64,000 nucleotides of DNA, taken from the NCBI GenBank assembly GCA_051861545.1, contig JBIMKP010000008.1, positions 55,938 to 119,937 on the forward strand. The letters are read 5' to 3'. Position 1 is the stretch's first letter; each line of letters starts with the position of its first letter. A program made the position numbers and the translations under genes. The notes beneath the pieces were generated by a model, which made no database searches, was not told the origin of the DNA, and saw nothing but the letters and a program-made list of their open reading frames with translations. Origin of the DNA: CAISCU01 sp051861545. Lineage in GTDB: Bacteria > Bacteroidota > Bacteroidia > UKL13-3. Shown in pieces: positions 8,284 through 17,055 of this stretch.

Positions 8284-9819
8284 ATGAAAAAAATAGGAAT
8301 CATTTTCTGTTTATTTATTGCATTTGGATTTGTAAATGAACTCAATCCTCAATCAAAAGAAATAACACAAAAGTTTTTTCCTGAGATTGATATTGATAAT
8401 ACAACACCAGCATTAAAAAAGACAAAGGGTTATACATCTTATGAAGAACTGATTCAGTTTTTAAATGAACTTCAATCAAAACATCCTGAAATTTTAACTA
8501 TCACTTTTATTGGTGAATCTCAAAAAGGAAAAGCTGTTCCAATGGTTTCATTGAACAAAAAAAACCAAGAAAACAAAGTTAAAGTTTGGTTACAAGGTGG
8601 ACTTCATGGTGATGAGATGGCAAGTACAGAAGCCATGTTGTTTTTGTTAGAAAAACTTTTAAATGACCCGAAATACAAGTATTTATTAGACAAACTGCAT
8701 ATCTGCATGGTTCCAATGGCCAATATTGATGGTTATGAAAAAGAAGATAGGTATGCAGCAAATGGATTAGATTTAAACCGTGATCAAACTAAACTCATCA
8801 TCAAAGAGAGTCTGTTTTTAAAACAGACTTTCAGTGATTTTAATGCTGATGTTGCCGTAGACTTTCATGAATTCAGACCTTATAGAAAAGATTTTGCTCA
8901 AATGGGTAATTATGGAATTACTACTCGCCAGGATGTAATGTTCATGAGTTCAGGTAATTTGAATGTTCCTGAAAAACTAAGAAATTATACAAATTCAGTC
9001 TTTGTTAAAAATGCACAATTGGCATTAGATAAAGAAGGATTAAAACACTGTGAATACCTCACATCAGATAAAGTACTTGGTGAAATTCACTTCAACCAAG
9101 GCTCAAACAGTGCGCGTTCTAGTGCTACTTCTTATGCATTAGCTAATACAATATCTAGTTTAATTGAGGTAAGAGGTGTAGGCATTGGAAGAACATCATT
9201 TAAAAGAAGAATATTTACTGGGTTTACAATTGGTTTATCTTACCTCAAATCTGCATACGAACATGCATCAGAATTAAAAGAAATTCTTAAACCCGATACC
9301 ATGTCTTTGGTGGTTGTTAAAAGTAAAAAGGAGATTACAAAAGAACCATTAAGTGTAATCGATTTAGAAACTAATAATGAAACAAATATTGAAGTTGAAA
9401 TTCATAATGCATCGAAATCAACTGCAACACTTAGTAGAAATCGTCCGTTTTATTATTTGATTGATAATTCACAAACAGAGCTCATAACAAAGCTTCATAT
9501 ACTGGGCATTAAAACTGAAACTTTAGCAGGTGATAAAACACTAGAAGTTGAATCATACTTAGTAAAAGAATATGAAAAATCGCCAGAAAAAGATGAAGGC
9601 GTTTATAGTCAAAATATAAAAACCGAAGTAATTACTAAAAATATACTATTCAATAAAGGGAGTTTTTTGGTAAACATGAACCAAGAAAATGCTGGATTGA
9701 TTGTTGAAGTTTTAGAACCAGAAGCACCCAATAGTTTTGTAAGTTTTGGTGTACTTCAAACAAATAAAGATGCTGTTTTACCTATTTACAGATATATGCG
9801 CAATGAAAAATTATACTAA
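8284..9819 (+). CDS. Secreted M14-family zinc metallocarboxypeptidase
   Basis: 511 residues with an N-terminal signal peptide (about 1-19). The M14 fold spans about 50-315: zinc ligands His108 and Glu111 in GGLHGDEMAS, Asn165-Arg166 in LDLNRD (substrate carboxylate binding), His195 in AVDFHEF, and the general base Glu295 in SLIEVRG. The C-terminal 200 residues are a beta-rich domain of unknown role. M14 enzymes remove C-terminal residues from peptides, here most likely in the periplasm or outside the cell, to feed the transporters beside it. It starts 2 bp after the first porin and overlaps the second porin by 17 bp. Side-chain preference cannot be read from the sequence. Confidence 0.88.
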   Translation: MKKIGIIFCLFIAFGFVNELNPQSKEITQKFFPEIDIDNTTPALKKTKGYTSYEELIQFLNELQSKHPEILTITFIGESQKGKAVPMVSLNKKNQENKVKVWLQGGLHGDEMASTEAMLFLLEKLLNDPKYKYLLDKLHICMVPMANIDGYEKEDRYAANGLDLNRDQTKLIIKESLFLKQTFSDFNADVAVDFHEFRPYRKDFAQMGNYGITTRQDVMFMSSGNLNVPEKLRNYTNSVFVKNAQLALDKEGLKHCEYLTSDKVLGEIHFNQGSNSARSSATSYALANTISSLIEVRGVGIGRTSFKRRIFTGFTIGLSYLKSAYEHASELKEILKPDTMSLVVVKSKKEITKEPLSVIDLETNNETNIEVEIHNASKSTATLSRNRPFYYLIDNSQTELITKLHILGIKTETLAGDKTLEVESYLVKEYEKSPEKDEGVYSQNIKTEVITKNILFNKGSFLVNMNQENAGLIVEVLEPEAPNSFVSFGVLQTNKDAVLPIYRYMRNEKLY

Positions 9820-11035
9820 CATAAAAACTCTTTTCTTCACTTTGATGGCCTTGCTTAGTTTGAACATGAAAGCACAGGAAAAACAAAGCATCCCAGAAAC
9901 AAATTTTGAAATGGGTCAAGGACTTCAATTCAATTTTAACAAGGGTGATTATCAGTTTAAAATTGGAGGAATGATTCAGCCTCAAATTTCTTACAGAAAA
10001 GATAGTACTGCTGAAAACAAATATTATTTAAACTCGAAACGCAGTTATTTTAATATTAGCGGAAAAGCTGCAAAGGAGAAAATTTCATTCCTACTCCAAA
10101 CCGATTTTAGTTTGTCGAATCCTTTATTGGATGCCTGGGTAGCTTATCAACCTTACTCCTATTTAAAATTCACATTCGGACAACAATTAAGTTTTGCCAA
10201 TAACCGTGAAATGGGCTTCATGGAAAACCAATTACAGTTTTTGGATAGAAGTTTATTGAGTACAAGGTTTAGCTCAAGCGGACGTGAATTTGGTTTGTTT
10301 GTGGAATCAAATCTTAGTTTAGGTAATATGGTATTTAGTCCAAAAGCAGCAATAACTTCAGGTGATGGCAGAAACTCATTTGGTGCTAGTGGAACTGATT
10401 ACGATTTAGGTGGAGTAAAGTATTCTGGCAGATTGGATTTTCTTCCACTAGGCAGCTTTACTGAAGGGAACGAGTTATTGATGGCTGATATTAAATACGA
10501 AAACAAACCTAAAGTGGTTCTTGGCATGGCAGGCAGCATCAACAAAGGTGCTACTCATCAAACCGGTGAAGGACATGGAAACTTCTTCTTATACGATAAC
10601 AAAGGCAAAAACAAGCTACCTGATTATAGAAAACTTTATTATGATGTTTTATTGAAGTACAAAGGTTTTTCAGTCCTTGCAGAATATATGATTGCAACAG
10701 CCAAAGTTACTGATGGAAGTTTTTATGATGTTTCAGGATTAAACCCGATTGTACCCACAGAAATTAGTCAGTTATTATCAATCGGGACAGGCTTTAATGC
10801 TCAAGTAAGTTATGTTTGGAACAAAAAGTATGGAATTGATTTTCGTTATGCCAAACTAAATCCTGAGTTTGACGGAAATTATAGCTCACTAATCCGCAAC
10901 AATGAAGAATTTTCTTATGGATTTAGTAAATATATCAATGAAAACAACCTCAAAATAAGTGCAACAATTAGTCATTTAAAATTCGAAAGCCAACGCAGTT
11001 TATTGGGTAGTATTTATATTCAATTGACACTCTAA
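9803..11035 (+). CDS. OprO/OprP-like outer-membrane porin (second copy)
   Basis: 410 residues from ATG at 9803. That start gives MKNYTNIK and a clean signal peptide ending at MKAQ, whereas an in-frame ATG at 9746 adds 19 residues lying wholly within the peptidase gene. It shares with the first porin the opening GxGLxFxxxxxxYxxxxGxIQP, DAWVAYQPYSYLKFTFGQQ near residue 85, a GDGRNSFG loop near 160, and the repeated YKGFSVLAEYM strand near 265. It therefore arose by duplication and divergence. It overlaps the end of the M14 gene by 17 bp and precedes the DctA gene by 4 bp. Two different porins in one operon suggest two substrates, such as peptide and free acid. Confidence 0.83.
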   Translation: MKNYTNIKTLFFTLMALLSLNMKAQEKQSIPETNFEMGQGLQFNFNKGDYQFKIGGMIQPQISYRKDSTAENKYYLNSKRSYFNISGKAAKEKISFLLQTDFSLSNPLLDAWVAYQPYSYLKFTFGQQLSFANNREMGFMENQLQFLDRSLLSTRFSSSGREFGLFVESNLSLGNMVFSPKAAITSGDGRNSFGASGTDYDLGGVKYSGRLDFLPLGSFTEGNELLMADIKYENKPKVVLGMAGSINKGATHQTGEGHGNFFLYDNKGKNKLPDYRKLYYDVLLKYKGFSVLAEYMIATAKVTDGSFYDVSGLNPIVPTEISQLLSIGTGFNAQVSYVWNKKYGIDFRYAKLNPEFDGNYSSLIRNNEEFSYGFSKYINENNLKISATISHLKFESQRSLLGSIYIQLTL

Positions 11036-11039
11036 TTTC

Positions 11040-12257
11040 ATGAGTAAAATATTGAAAGGTTTATTTAGCAACCTCACTTTTTATGTGCTCATTGCAATTG
11101 TATCAGGAGTTCTGGTTGGACAATTCTTTCCGGCATTTGGATTGCAGCTTGAAATCATTGGAACTGTATTTATTAAAGTAATCAAACTATTCATTCCTCC
11201 TATTATCTTTTTTACCATTGTTTTAGGTATTAGTTATATGGGTGATTTGAAGATGGTAGGACGTATTGGACTTAAATCTTTGATATATTTTGAAGTTATA
11301 TCCACCTTTTCATTGGCCATTGGAATTGCAGTAGCATTAATTGTAAAACCTGGTAATATCGACAGAACACAAATCCCAATAGGAGATGTTTCCAAATATG
11401 CCCAACAAGGAAAAATGCCTTTTAGCTGGTTAAATTTTCTTCAATCTAACTTAACAATTCAAATATTATTGATTGCTATTGTGGTCGGGATTTTACTCAA
11501 TATGTATAGCAAAAAAGCACCTATAATAGAAAAGTTAAATTTTGTTTCTAAAAAGGTATTTCTTTTATTAAAGTATGTCATGTACTTCGCTCCTGTTGCG
11601 GCTTTTGGTGCAATGGCATTTACAGTTTCAAAGTTTGGACTTCTTACCTTGATTCCACTTGCAAAACTCCTAATGAGTGTTTATATCACCATGGCCATTT
11701 TTATCTTTTTGGTTTTAGGTGGAATTATGAAGTATTACAAACTCAGTAACCTCAAATTCCTGAAATACATTAAAGAGGAAATTCTGGTTGTTTTGGGAAC
11801 TTCTTCATCTGAATCTGCATTGCCAAGCATCATGCATAAATTGGAAAAAGCAGGATGTACTAAATCAATTGTAGGTTTAGTAGTTCCTGTTGGTTATTCC
11901 TTTAACCTTGATGGTACTTCGATTTACTTATCAATGGCAACCATATTTCTAGCTCAACTATACAATGTTCCATTAAGTATGAGTGAAATATTGTTGTTAT
12001 TGGGAATTTTAATGGTAACCTCAAAAGGAGCTGCTGGCGTAACTGGCAGCGGATTTGTGGTATTGGCATCAACATTAACATCTGTTGGCTCCATTCCACT
12101 TGAAGGACTAGGATTTTTATGGGGAGTAGATAAGTTTATGAGTGAAGGACGTTCGATAACCAACTTAATTGGTAATGCCATAGCAACTTTGGTAATTGCA
12201 AAAAGCGAAAAACAGTTCGATGAAAATCAATATGAAAATGAAGTAGTACTTCGATAA
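11040..12257 (+). CDS. dctA: DctA-like C4-dicarboxylate/acidic amino acid:cation symporter
   Basis: 405 residues, eight or more membrane segments plus the two re-entrant loops of the DAACS (SDF) family. Motifs: TSSSESALP at 254-262, NLDGTSIY from 289, SKGAAGVTGSGF at 328-339 and FMSEGRSITNLIGN at 366-379. The TSSSESALP and FMSE..R forms are those of DctA rather than of GltP/neuronal glutamate carriers, pointing to uptake of succinate, fumarate, malate or aspartate with protons or sodium. It is last in the operon, 4 bp after the second porin, and is followed by a strong terminator. Aspartate released by IadA or imported here would join the same pool. Symbol given by motif resemblance only. Confidence 0.82.
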   Translation: MSKILKGLFSNLTFYVLIAIVSGVLVGQFFPAFGLQLEIIGTVFIKVIKLFIPPIIFFTIVLGISYMGDLKMVGRIGLKSLIYFEVISTFSLAIGIAVALIVKPGNIDRTQIPIGDVSKYAQQGKMPFSWLNFLQSNLTIQILLIAIVVGILLNMYSKKAPIIEKLNFVSKKVFLLLKYVMYFAPVAAFGAMAFTVSKFGLLTLIPLAKLLMSVYITMAIFIFLVLGGIMKYYKLSNLKFLKYIKEEILVVLGTSSSESALPSIMHKLEKAGCTKSIVGLVVPVGYSFNLDGTSIYLSMATIFLAQLYNVPLSMSEILLLLGILMVTSKGAAGVTGSGFVVLASTLTSVGSIPLEGLGFLWGVDKFMSEGRSITNLIGNAIATLVIAKSEKQFDENQYENEVVLR

Positions 12258-12286
12258 TTCAACAAAATTTCAATAGGTTTTAAAAT

Positions 12287-12326
12287 AAAAAATGGCCGAC
12301 TAAAGATAATTAGTCGGCCATTTTTA
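12287..12326. terminator. Bidirectional rho-independent terminator
   Basis: AATGGCCGACTAA (12291-12303) and its exact complement TTAGTCGGCCATT (12310-12322) enclose a six-base loop. The hairpin is flanked by an A run on the left and a T run on the right, so it can stop transcripts from dctA on the plus strand and from the T9SS gene on the minus strand. It is the meeting point of the two operons that carry the same upstream repeats. Confidence 0.9.
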
Positions 12327-12340
12327 TGTTGAAATAAACC

Positions 12341-13624
12341 CTAGTTTGATTTTATAATTCTCTTCAAAATAACATTCTCGTTGTTATAAATTTTAATGAA
12401 ATAAATTCCACTTAACAACTCAGTAGTGTTTAAATTAAACTGATTAGCTTCAGGATTTTTACTGATAATAACTTTTCCTGTCATATCAATTACTTCAATT
12501 AAGTTAATTTCTTGTTTTGTTGATATCTGGATATTATCACTAAAAGGATTTGGACTAAACTTGATTTCATCGTCAGCGCCTTTTACAGAAACGATTTCAG
12601 AATAATTACTTTGTCCATCAAAATCAATTTGTTTCAAACGGTAGTATGAACCAAAACTTTCTGATACTTGAAACTGATAACGATTAACTGAATTTGAATT
12701 TCCTGAACCACTTACAAAACCAATGGTTTTAAATTCTTTTCCATTATTACTTGATTCAATTTCAAATCCCTTGTTATTGATTTCTGAAGAAGTACTCCAA
12801 TTTAAAACTGTAGCTCCATCATCATTTGTTTGCGCATCAAAACTAATAAATTTTACAGGCAATGGTGAATTTGCCCATGTATTTGAAACACGAATTCCAT
12901 CAATTGTTCCAATCATAGTGCCAGTTGTTCCTTGACGAATTCCTACCGCATTAAGTGTATATATATCTAATGTTGTGATATCGGCTGTTACCAAAGTTGG
13001 CGCTGGCTCAGTAGCAGGAATTGTTGAACCTGCAGGGAAAATAAAAGTATAGATAGTATCATTAGCTGTTGGATGAAAACTATATTTTACTACAACTAAC
13101 AAAGTTGAGTCTAAAGCATAATTTGTAGGAGAATAAACTGGTGTAGCAGATGAACCTTTATTAATTCCTATATTAAAAGTATTAGGAGCAGATCCTGATT
13201 TAATATAGTGTCTTCCTCTAAAGGAGGTAATTGCATTAGTATCCATTAAAAAGAAAAAATAATCGGCTGTTGTACCGCCAGCATTCGACATATTCAACAG
13301 AAACGAAATGTAAACTTGACCTGAAGTGTAAGGTGTTATTGACCTATTTGCATCTTCAGCACTAGCAGTTAAAAACTTAAAGCCAACTGAACCTCCAATA
13401 TTTGAAGAAGTATAACCCGGAAAACTTAATGAAGTTCCCTTATAAGTTATTGGATTTCCTGTTCCACTATGTCTTCTCCACACAGAACCACCAAAGGCAG
13501 GATTGGTTAGTGTATCTGCAGTAGTGGAACTTGGTGTTCCATAAGAAAAATTCTCAACATTAAGTTGCGAAAACGCACTTGTTGAGATGAGCATAACAAT
13601 CAATTGTAAAAAAACTTTTTTCAT
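12341..13624 (-). CDS. T9SS-sorted secreted protein of unknown function
   Basis: 427 residues. The signal peptide ends at AFSQ. Residues about 20-245 are a beta-sandwich-like domain of a type common in Bacteroidota surface proteins (YGTPSSTTAD near the start, DGIRVSNTWANSPLPVKF at its end). Residues about 250-340 look fibronectin-III-like (VLNWSTSSEINNKGFEIE). A T9SS type A sorting domain runs from FSPNPF to the terminal IIKSN. It follows the esterase lipoprotein gene by 26 bp and is probably co-transcribed with it from the repeat-bearing promoter near 14632. Ligand unknown; no catalytic motif seen. Confidence 0.82.
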   Translation of the reverse strand: MKKVFLQLIVMLISTSAFSQLNVENFSYGTPSSTTADTLTNPAFGGSVWRRHSGTGNPITYKGTSLSFPGYTSSNIGGSVGFKFLTASAEDANRSITPYTSGQVYISFLLNMSNAGGTTADYFFFLMDTNAITSFRGRHYIKSGSAPNTFNIGINKGSSATPVYSPTNYALDSTLLVVVKYSFHPTANDTIYTFIFPAGSTIPATEPAPTLVTADITTLDIYTLNAVGIRQGTTGTMIGTIDGIRVSNTWANSPLPVKFISFDAQTNDDGATVLNWSTSSEINNKGFEIESSNNGKEFKTIGFVSGSGNSNSVNRYQFQVSESFGSYYRLKQIDFDGQSNYSEIVSVKGADDEIKFSPNPFSDNIQISTKQEINLIEVIDMTGKVIISKNPEANQFNLNTTELLSGIYFIKIYNNENVILKRIIKSN

Positions 13625-13650
13625 GATTTGAACTATTTATAAATTATTGG

Positions 13651-14598
13651 TTATTGATAAAGTAAAGTTATTGCAGCCGCAGACGTTTTAGAAAAATCAT
13701 GTCCGACTCCTTTTAATGAATAATATTTCCAATTAAAAGTACTATTTCTTTTCTCAGCTTCTTCTCTAGATTTTACATAAAAGTATTGCGCTCGTTCTAA
13801 TCTATTAAGCCCTTGTTTATCTACAATCTCATTATGTCTAAGGTCGAATGAATTTGGGTCGGTATCTAAATCACCCACCAATACAAAAACCTTCTTGTTA
13901 AACAAGTTATTGTAAGATGCAAACTCTGCCGGACTTAATTTAGTTCCATATGGGAAATTAATTTTATTGTCATACATGGTATACCAACCGGATGAAGCTG
14001 TTACTAGTCGATTAATTTTTGCACTGGGTTTAAACAACAAAAAACGATGAGCAAATTGTCCTCCTGCTGAATGTCCAAATACATCATAATTTACAATTGA
14101 ACTGCCCATTTTGTTCTTCATGAAATAAAACATAGAATCAATGACTGAAAAAGTCCATTTTTTTTCATCGTTTAGTGTATTTGCAGTTGGATTATCGCCA
14201 TCAACAAAAATATTACCCATTTGGTATTGGTCAGCATTTGGATAGTAGGTATCACTGAATTCGGGAGATATAACAATGAACCCCAATTTATCTGAACTAC
14301 TTATCAATTCATCTCTGCTATAACTTGCATTCCTATCAGCACCATGAAATACAATTAAAACCGGACTAAAATTATTGGCAGTATTTGGAAAATGATAAAA
14401 TACCTGAACAGGTTTATTTGCCAATGGAGAATAACCAGTAAATATCAGACTGCCCGAACCCTTCATACTTAAGGGTTTTGATAAAGTATCAATTGTTTGC
14501 GAAAGAATGAGTTCCGTTTTGTTATTGCATGAAGATAACCAAGCACTTAGCATGCAAAAAAGCAAAACAAAAATGGCATAATTTAACCTTGACATCAT
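13651..14598 (-). CDS. Alpha/beta-hydrolase lipoprotein (PHB-depolymerase/esterase-like)
   Basis: 315 residues. Signal peptide with lipobox LSSC, Cys24. The alpha/beta-hydrolase core shows an oxyanion-type loop FHGADRN near 85, the nucleophile Ser177 in FGHSAGG, an acid candidate Asp243 or Asp245 in VGDLDTD and His300 in GVGHDF. The layout resembles secreted esterases related to poly-hydroxybutyrate depolymerases and feruloyl esterases. It is probably attached to a membrane facing the periplasm or outside. It starts 34 bp downstream of direct repeats identical in spacing to those before the MocR-controlled operon, so it is probably in that regulon. Substrate unknown. Two adjacent ATGs (14598, 14595) are possible starts. 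Confidence 0.8.
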   Translation of the reverse strand: MMSRLNYAIFVLLFCMLSAWLSSCNNKTELILSQTIDTLSKPLSMKGSGSLIFTGYSPLANKPVQVFYHFPNTANNFSPVLIVFHGADRNASYSRDELISSSDKLGFIVISPEFSDTYYPNADQYQMGNIFVDGDNPTANTLNDEKKWTFSVIDSMFYFMKNKMGSSIVNYDVFGHSAGGQFAHRFLLFKPSAKINRLVTASSGWYTMYDNKINFPYGTKLSPAEFASYNNLFNKKVFVLVGDLDTDPNSFDLRHNEIVDKQGLNRLERAQYFYVKSREEAEKRNSTFNWKYYSLKGVGHDFSKTSAAAITLLYQ

Positions 14599-14631
14599 GT
14601 AAAATTAAAACATAAAACACATAGCAAGCAC

Positions 14632-14665
14632 ATACCAATTATGAATAATTTTGCATACCAATAAA
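14632..14665 (-). promoter_or_regulatory. Second putative MocR operator, same repeats and spacing
   Basis: On the plus strand ATACCAATTAT lies at 14632-14642 and ATACCAATAAA at 14655-14665, start to start 23 bp. Read toward the esterase gene, both half-sites are ATTGGTAT pointing at the gene, exactly as in the 1451-1484 pair. The remaining intergenic DNA to 14919 is AT-rich with no other recognisable element. Confidence 0.62.
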
Positions 14666-14919
14666 AATAGTTTAAACTAACATAGACGTCATTCTAAAAT
14701 AACTTTATTAAACCAAAAAAATAAACATAAATTAACAATTTATATCAGCATTGAACCAATATTCCCTATAATTTGTCTTTGTATTTAGTAATCATTCAAA
14801 GAAAATGAATCTGAAAATAAATTCATTTAAAGTAAAATTATTTAACTTAAAAACACGTTTTACTCTTTAAATCTATTTCAAAAAAAAGAAATATTCACCC
14901 AAAACTTTAATTTAGATAT

Positions 14920-15597
14920 ATGAAAAGAAACTTGAAACTTCTGGTTGTTGTTTTATTTACAATAACAAATACCATGTTTGGACAAAAGATTTCGAACATT
15001 GATTATGACCTTATCAAACAAAATACTGAAGATAGTTCTTCAATTTATTATTATCCAAAATTGATTCAAAGATTACTTCTATTAGATACAACATTCACGG
15101 AAAAAGAATATAGTCATATTTACTTTGGTAATGTATTTACAGCAAATTATAGCCCCTACTCAAAAGATAAAAATGAAGAAAAATTCAATTCAATATATAA
15201 TGAAGAAAAGTATGATAAGGCTATAGAATTTGGACAAAAATCATTAAAAGAAAATCCTGTAAATTTAAATGTACTATTTCGCCTAATGGTTTGTTACCAT
15301 GTGTCAGGGGATAAAATAACAGCAAGGAAATATGCGAAACTATATTATGGCTTATTAAATGAAATCTATGAAAGTGGTGATGGAAAAAGTATTAAAACTG
15401 CTTATGTTGTAATTAAAATTAATGACGAATATCAGATACTTAAAGACTTAGAACTACAAAGTACGGGCCAGGCATTATTAAGTGGTCCAACCGATAGAAT
15501 AAGCATAAATACTGAAAACCAAAAAGAGATATCAGAGATCTATTTCAATATTGCTAAACCATTTGAAAGTTTGTCTAAAATGTTTAAAAAGAAATAA
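14920..15597 (+). CDS. DUF4919-like secreted protein
   Basis: 225 residues. Signal peptide ends at MFGQ. The rest is mostly helical: NIDYDLIKQNTED, then DTTFTEKEYSHIYFGNVFT near 55-75 and a TPR-like helix pair near 95-150 (YDKAIEFGQKSLKENPVNLN). This matches my memory of the DUF4919 family of Bacteroidota, whose role is not known. It ends 5 bp before the next gene, so the two are probably co-transcribed. No catalytic motif is apparent. The long AT-rich leader upstream carries no clear regulator site of its own. Confidence 0.7.
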   Translation: MKRNLKLLVVVLFTITNTMFGQKISNIDYDLIKQNTEDSSSIYYYPKLIQRLLLLDTTFTEKEYSHIYFGNVFTANYSPYSKDKNEEKFNSIYNEEKYDKAIEFGQKSLKENPVNLNVLFRLMVCYHVSGDKITARKYAKLYYGLLNEIYESGDGKSIKTAYVVIKINDEYQILKDLELQSTGQALLSGPTDRISINTENQKEISEIYFNIAKPFESLSKMFKKK

Positions 15598-15602
15598 ATT
15601 CA

Positions 15603-16019
15603 ATGGCTACTAAAAAATCATGGCTCGATAAGCTTCAAGAGAAAAAGGAAGCTAAGGTAAAACATATCGACATCAAATTTGCAGATATACCAGCAGATAG
15701 TGAGATGTATATTGCAACTCCACAAATTATTGACAACTACATCAAACAAATTCCTGAAGGGAAAAAGGTTTCAGTGCTAAGCATGCGAAAAGACCTCGCA
15801 ATTGAAAACAATGCCGAATATACTTGTCCGGTTACAACAGGAATTTTCTTACGTATTGTTGCTGAAGCTAATTATGAAAGGTACACCCAAACAAATTCGC
15901 TAAAGGATATCTCTCCGTTTTGGAGAATTATTGAACCAAATTCAGCTTTGGTAAAAAAACTTACATTTGGCAATAACTTTATTATTGAACAGAGAAAAGC
16001 AGAGAGCTTGGATGAATGA
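15603..16019 (+). CDS. MGMT/ATL-like DNA-binding-fold protein lacking the methyl-acceptor motif
   Basis: 138 residues, no signal peptide. Residues about 45-110 (IKQIPEGKKVSVLSMRKDLA and TCPVTTGIFLRIVAEA) resemble the winged-helix half of O6-methylguanine-DNA methyltransferases, where small Bacteroidota proteins annotated 'MGMT family' carry a CPxTTGIF segment. The methyl-acceptor PCHR motif is absent, so it cannot be a suicide methyltransferase and is closer in idea to alkyltransferase-like proteins that only bind DNA. The N terminus is basic (KKSWLDKLQEKKEAK). It follows the DUF4919 gene by 5 bp. Function is a guess from this likeness. Confidence 0.55.
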   Translation: MATKKSWLDKLQEKKEAKVKHIDIKFADIPADSEMYIATPQIIDNYIKQIPEGKKVSVLSMRKDLAIENNAEYTCPVTTGIFLRIVAEANYERYTQTNSLKDISPFWRIIEPNSALVKKLTFGNNFIIEQRKAESLDE

Positions 16020-16051
16020 TTGATTGAAATTTGAACTCTACATTAATAAAT

Positions 16052-16386
16052 AGGGCCCGCTGAAAAAGACAGAAACAGGTCAGATTTTAGACGCTGCCAA
16101 AATATACCGAATGCATTTTGTTAAAGTCCAATAAATTGGCCTAAACAAAATTGCCTCGGTATTAAACTATTTGATTTCATTTCTTTTGTTTAAGATGTAT
16201 AAATAATACCTCAGTTTGGCAGCAACGACAAAGATGGCCTTGTTTCTGTCTTTAAGTAATTTGAAAACTAATTTTGCTTGATGCAAGGATTTTTAAGCAA
16301 TTGTTCTGAAAACCTTGTACGTGATTTGTAAAAAACAAATTCAATTGATTGATTATAAGTTCTAATAAAGATTTTCAGCAGGCCCT
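16052..16386. mobile_element. MITE-like element with 15-bp terminal inverted repeats
   Basis: 335 bp with no coding potential. The ends AGGGCCCGCTGAAAA (16052-16066) and TTTTCAGCAGGCCCT (16372-16386) are inverted repeats with one mismatch, flanked by AAAT on each side (16048-16051, 16387-16390), which looks like a target duplication. Inside, AAAGACAGAAACAGG on the left is mirrored by CCTTGTTTCTGTCTTT on the right, and GCTGCCAAA by TTTGGCAGC, so most of it can fold into one long imperfect hairpin. It ends 6 bp before the ATG of the next gene. It fills the whole gap between genes. Confidence 0.72.
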
Positions 16387-16392
16387 AAATAC

Positions 16393-17010
16393 ATGAAACA
16401 TATTGTAAGCATCCTCTCCCTTTTGTTTTTACTTTCCTATTCTACAATAGCTTGTGAATGCGCCGAAAAACCTAACATTACCGACAACTGGAAGTTTGCG
16501 GATGATGTGATTATTGGCAAAGTTATTAGTGGTGATACTTTAAAATTGAAGAGTGAATTTAGGGGTACATTTATACTATATACAATTGAAATTATTGAAC
16601 CCTTAAAACAAGAATTCTATAAAGAACATAAACACAGAACATTCCTAAGTAAAGGTGGTGGAACTTGTGATGCAGATTTTAAAGTAGGAGAAACATTTCT
16701 TATTTATGCCCACAAAAATGATTTGTTCTACAGCGCTTCTATCTGCTCTAGAACAAATTTACTTCAATATGTTCATCTAAATGAATTAGCTGAACTAAGA
16801 CACTTGTATCAAAAAAGAAAAGAATTAATACTAAAAGACCGAGTTGTTGAGCCAATTAATATAAACAATAATGAATATGAAATAAATCTTGCAAACTCAA
16901 TCATTTTAAGGCAAGAAAAACAAATCCAGTTATTAATCATACTCTCAACAGTATTATTCATAATTTTAGCTTGTGTAATAGTGATTAAACGAAGAAAAAA
17001 GCAAGATTAA
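16393..17010 (+). CDS. NTR/TIMP-like secreted protein with C-terminal membrane anchor
   Basis: 205 residues. A signal peptide ends just before Cys21; the mature start CECAEKP carries the CxC pattern typical of the netrin/TIMP-like (NTR) fold. It is followed by ADDVIIGKVISGD, a beta strand pair, and two further Cys (GGGTCDADF, SASICSR) that could form disulfides. Residues about 178-198 are a membrane helix followed by KRRKKQD, so the domain would sit outside the cytoplasm with a short basic tail inside. In animals NTR domains inhibit proteases; in Bacteroidota the role is unknown. The MITE-like element directly abuts its start, so its promoter may have been displaced or supplied by that element. 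Confidence 0.66.
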   Translation: MKHIVSILSLLFLLSYSTIACECAEKPNITDNWKFADDVIIGKVISGDTLKLKSEFRGTFILYTIEIIEPLKQEFYKEHKHRTFLSKGGGTCDADFKVGETFLIYAHKNDLFYSASICSRTNLLQYVHLNELAELRHLYQKRKELILKDRVVEPININNNEYEINLANSIILRQEKQIQLLIILSTVLFIILACVIVIKRRKKQD

Positions 17011-17055
17011 CCATACTGGAATTGAATAAGACTTTTCTTATCAAAAATTAACTTC

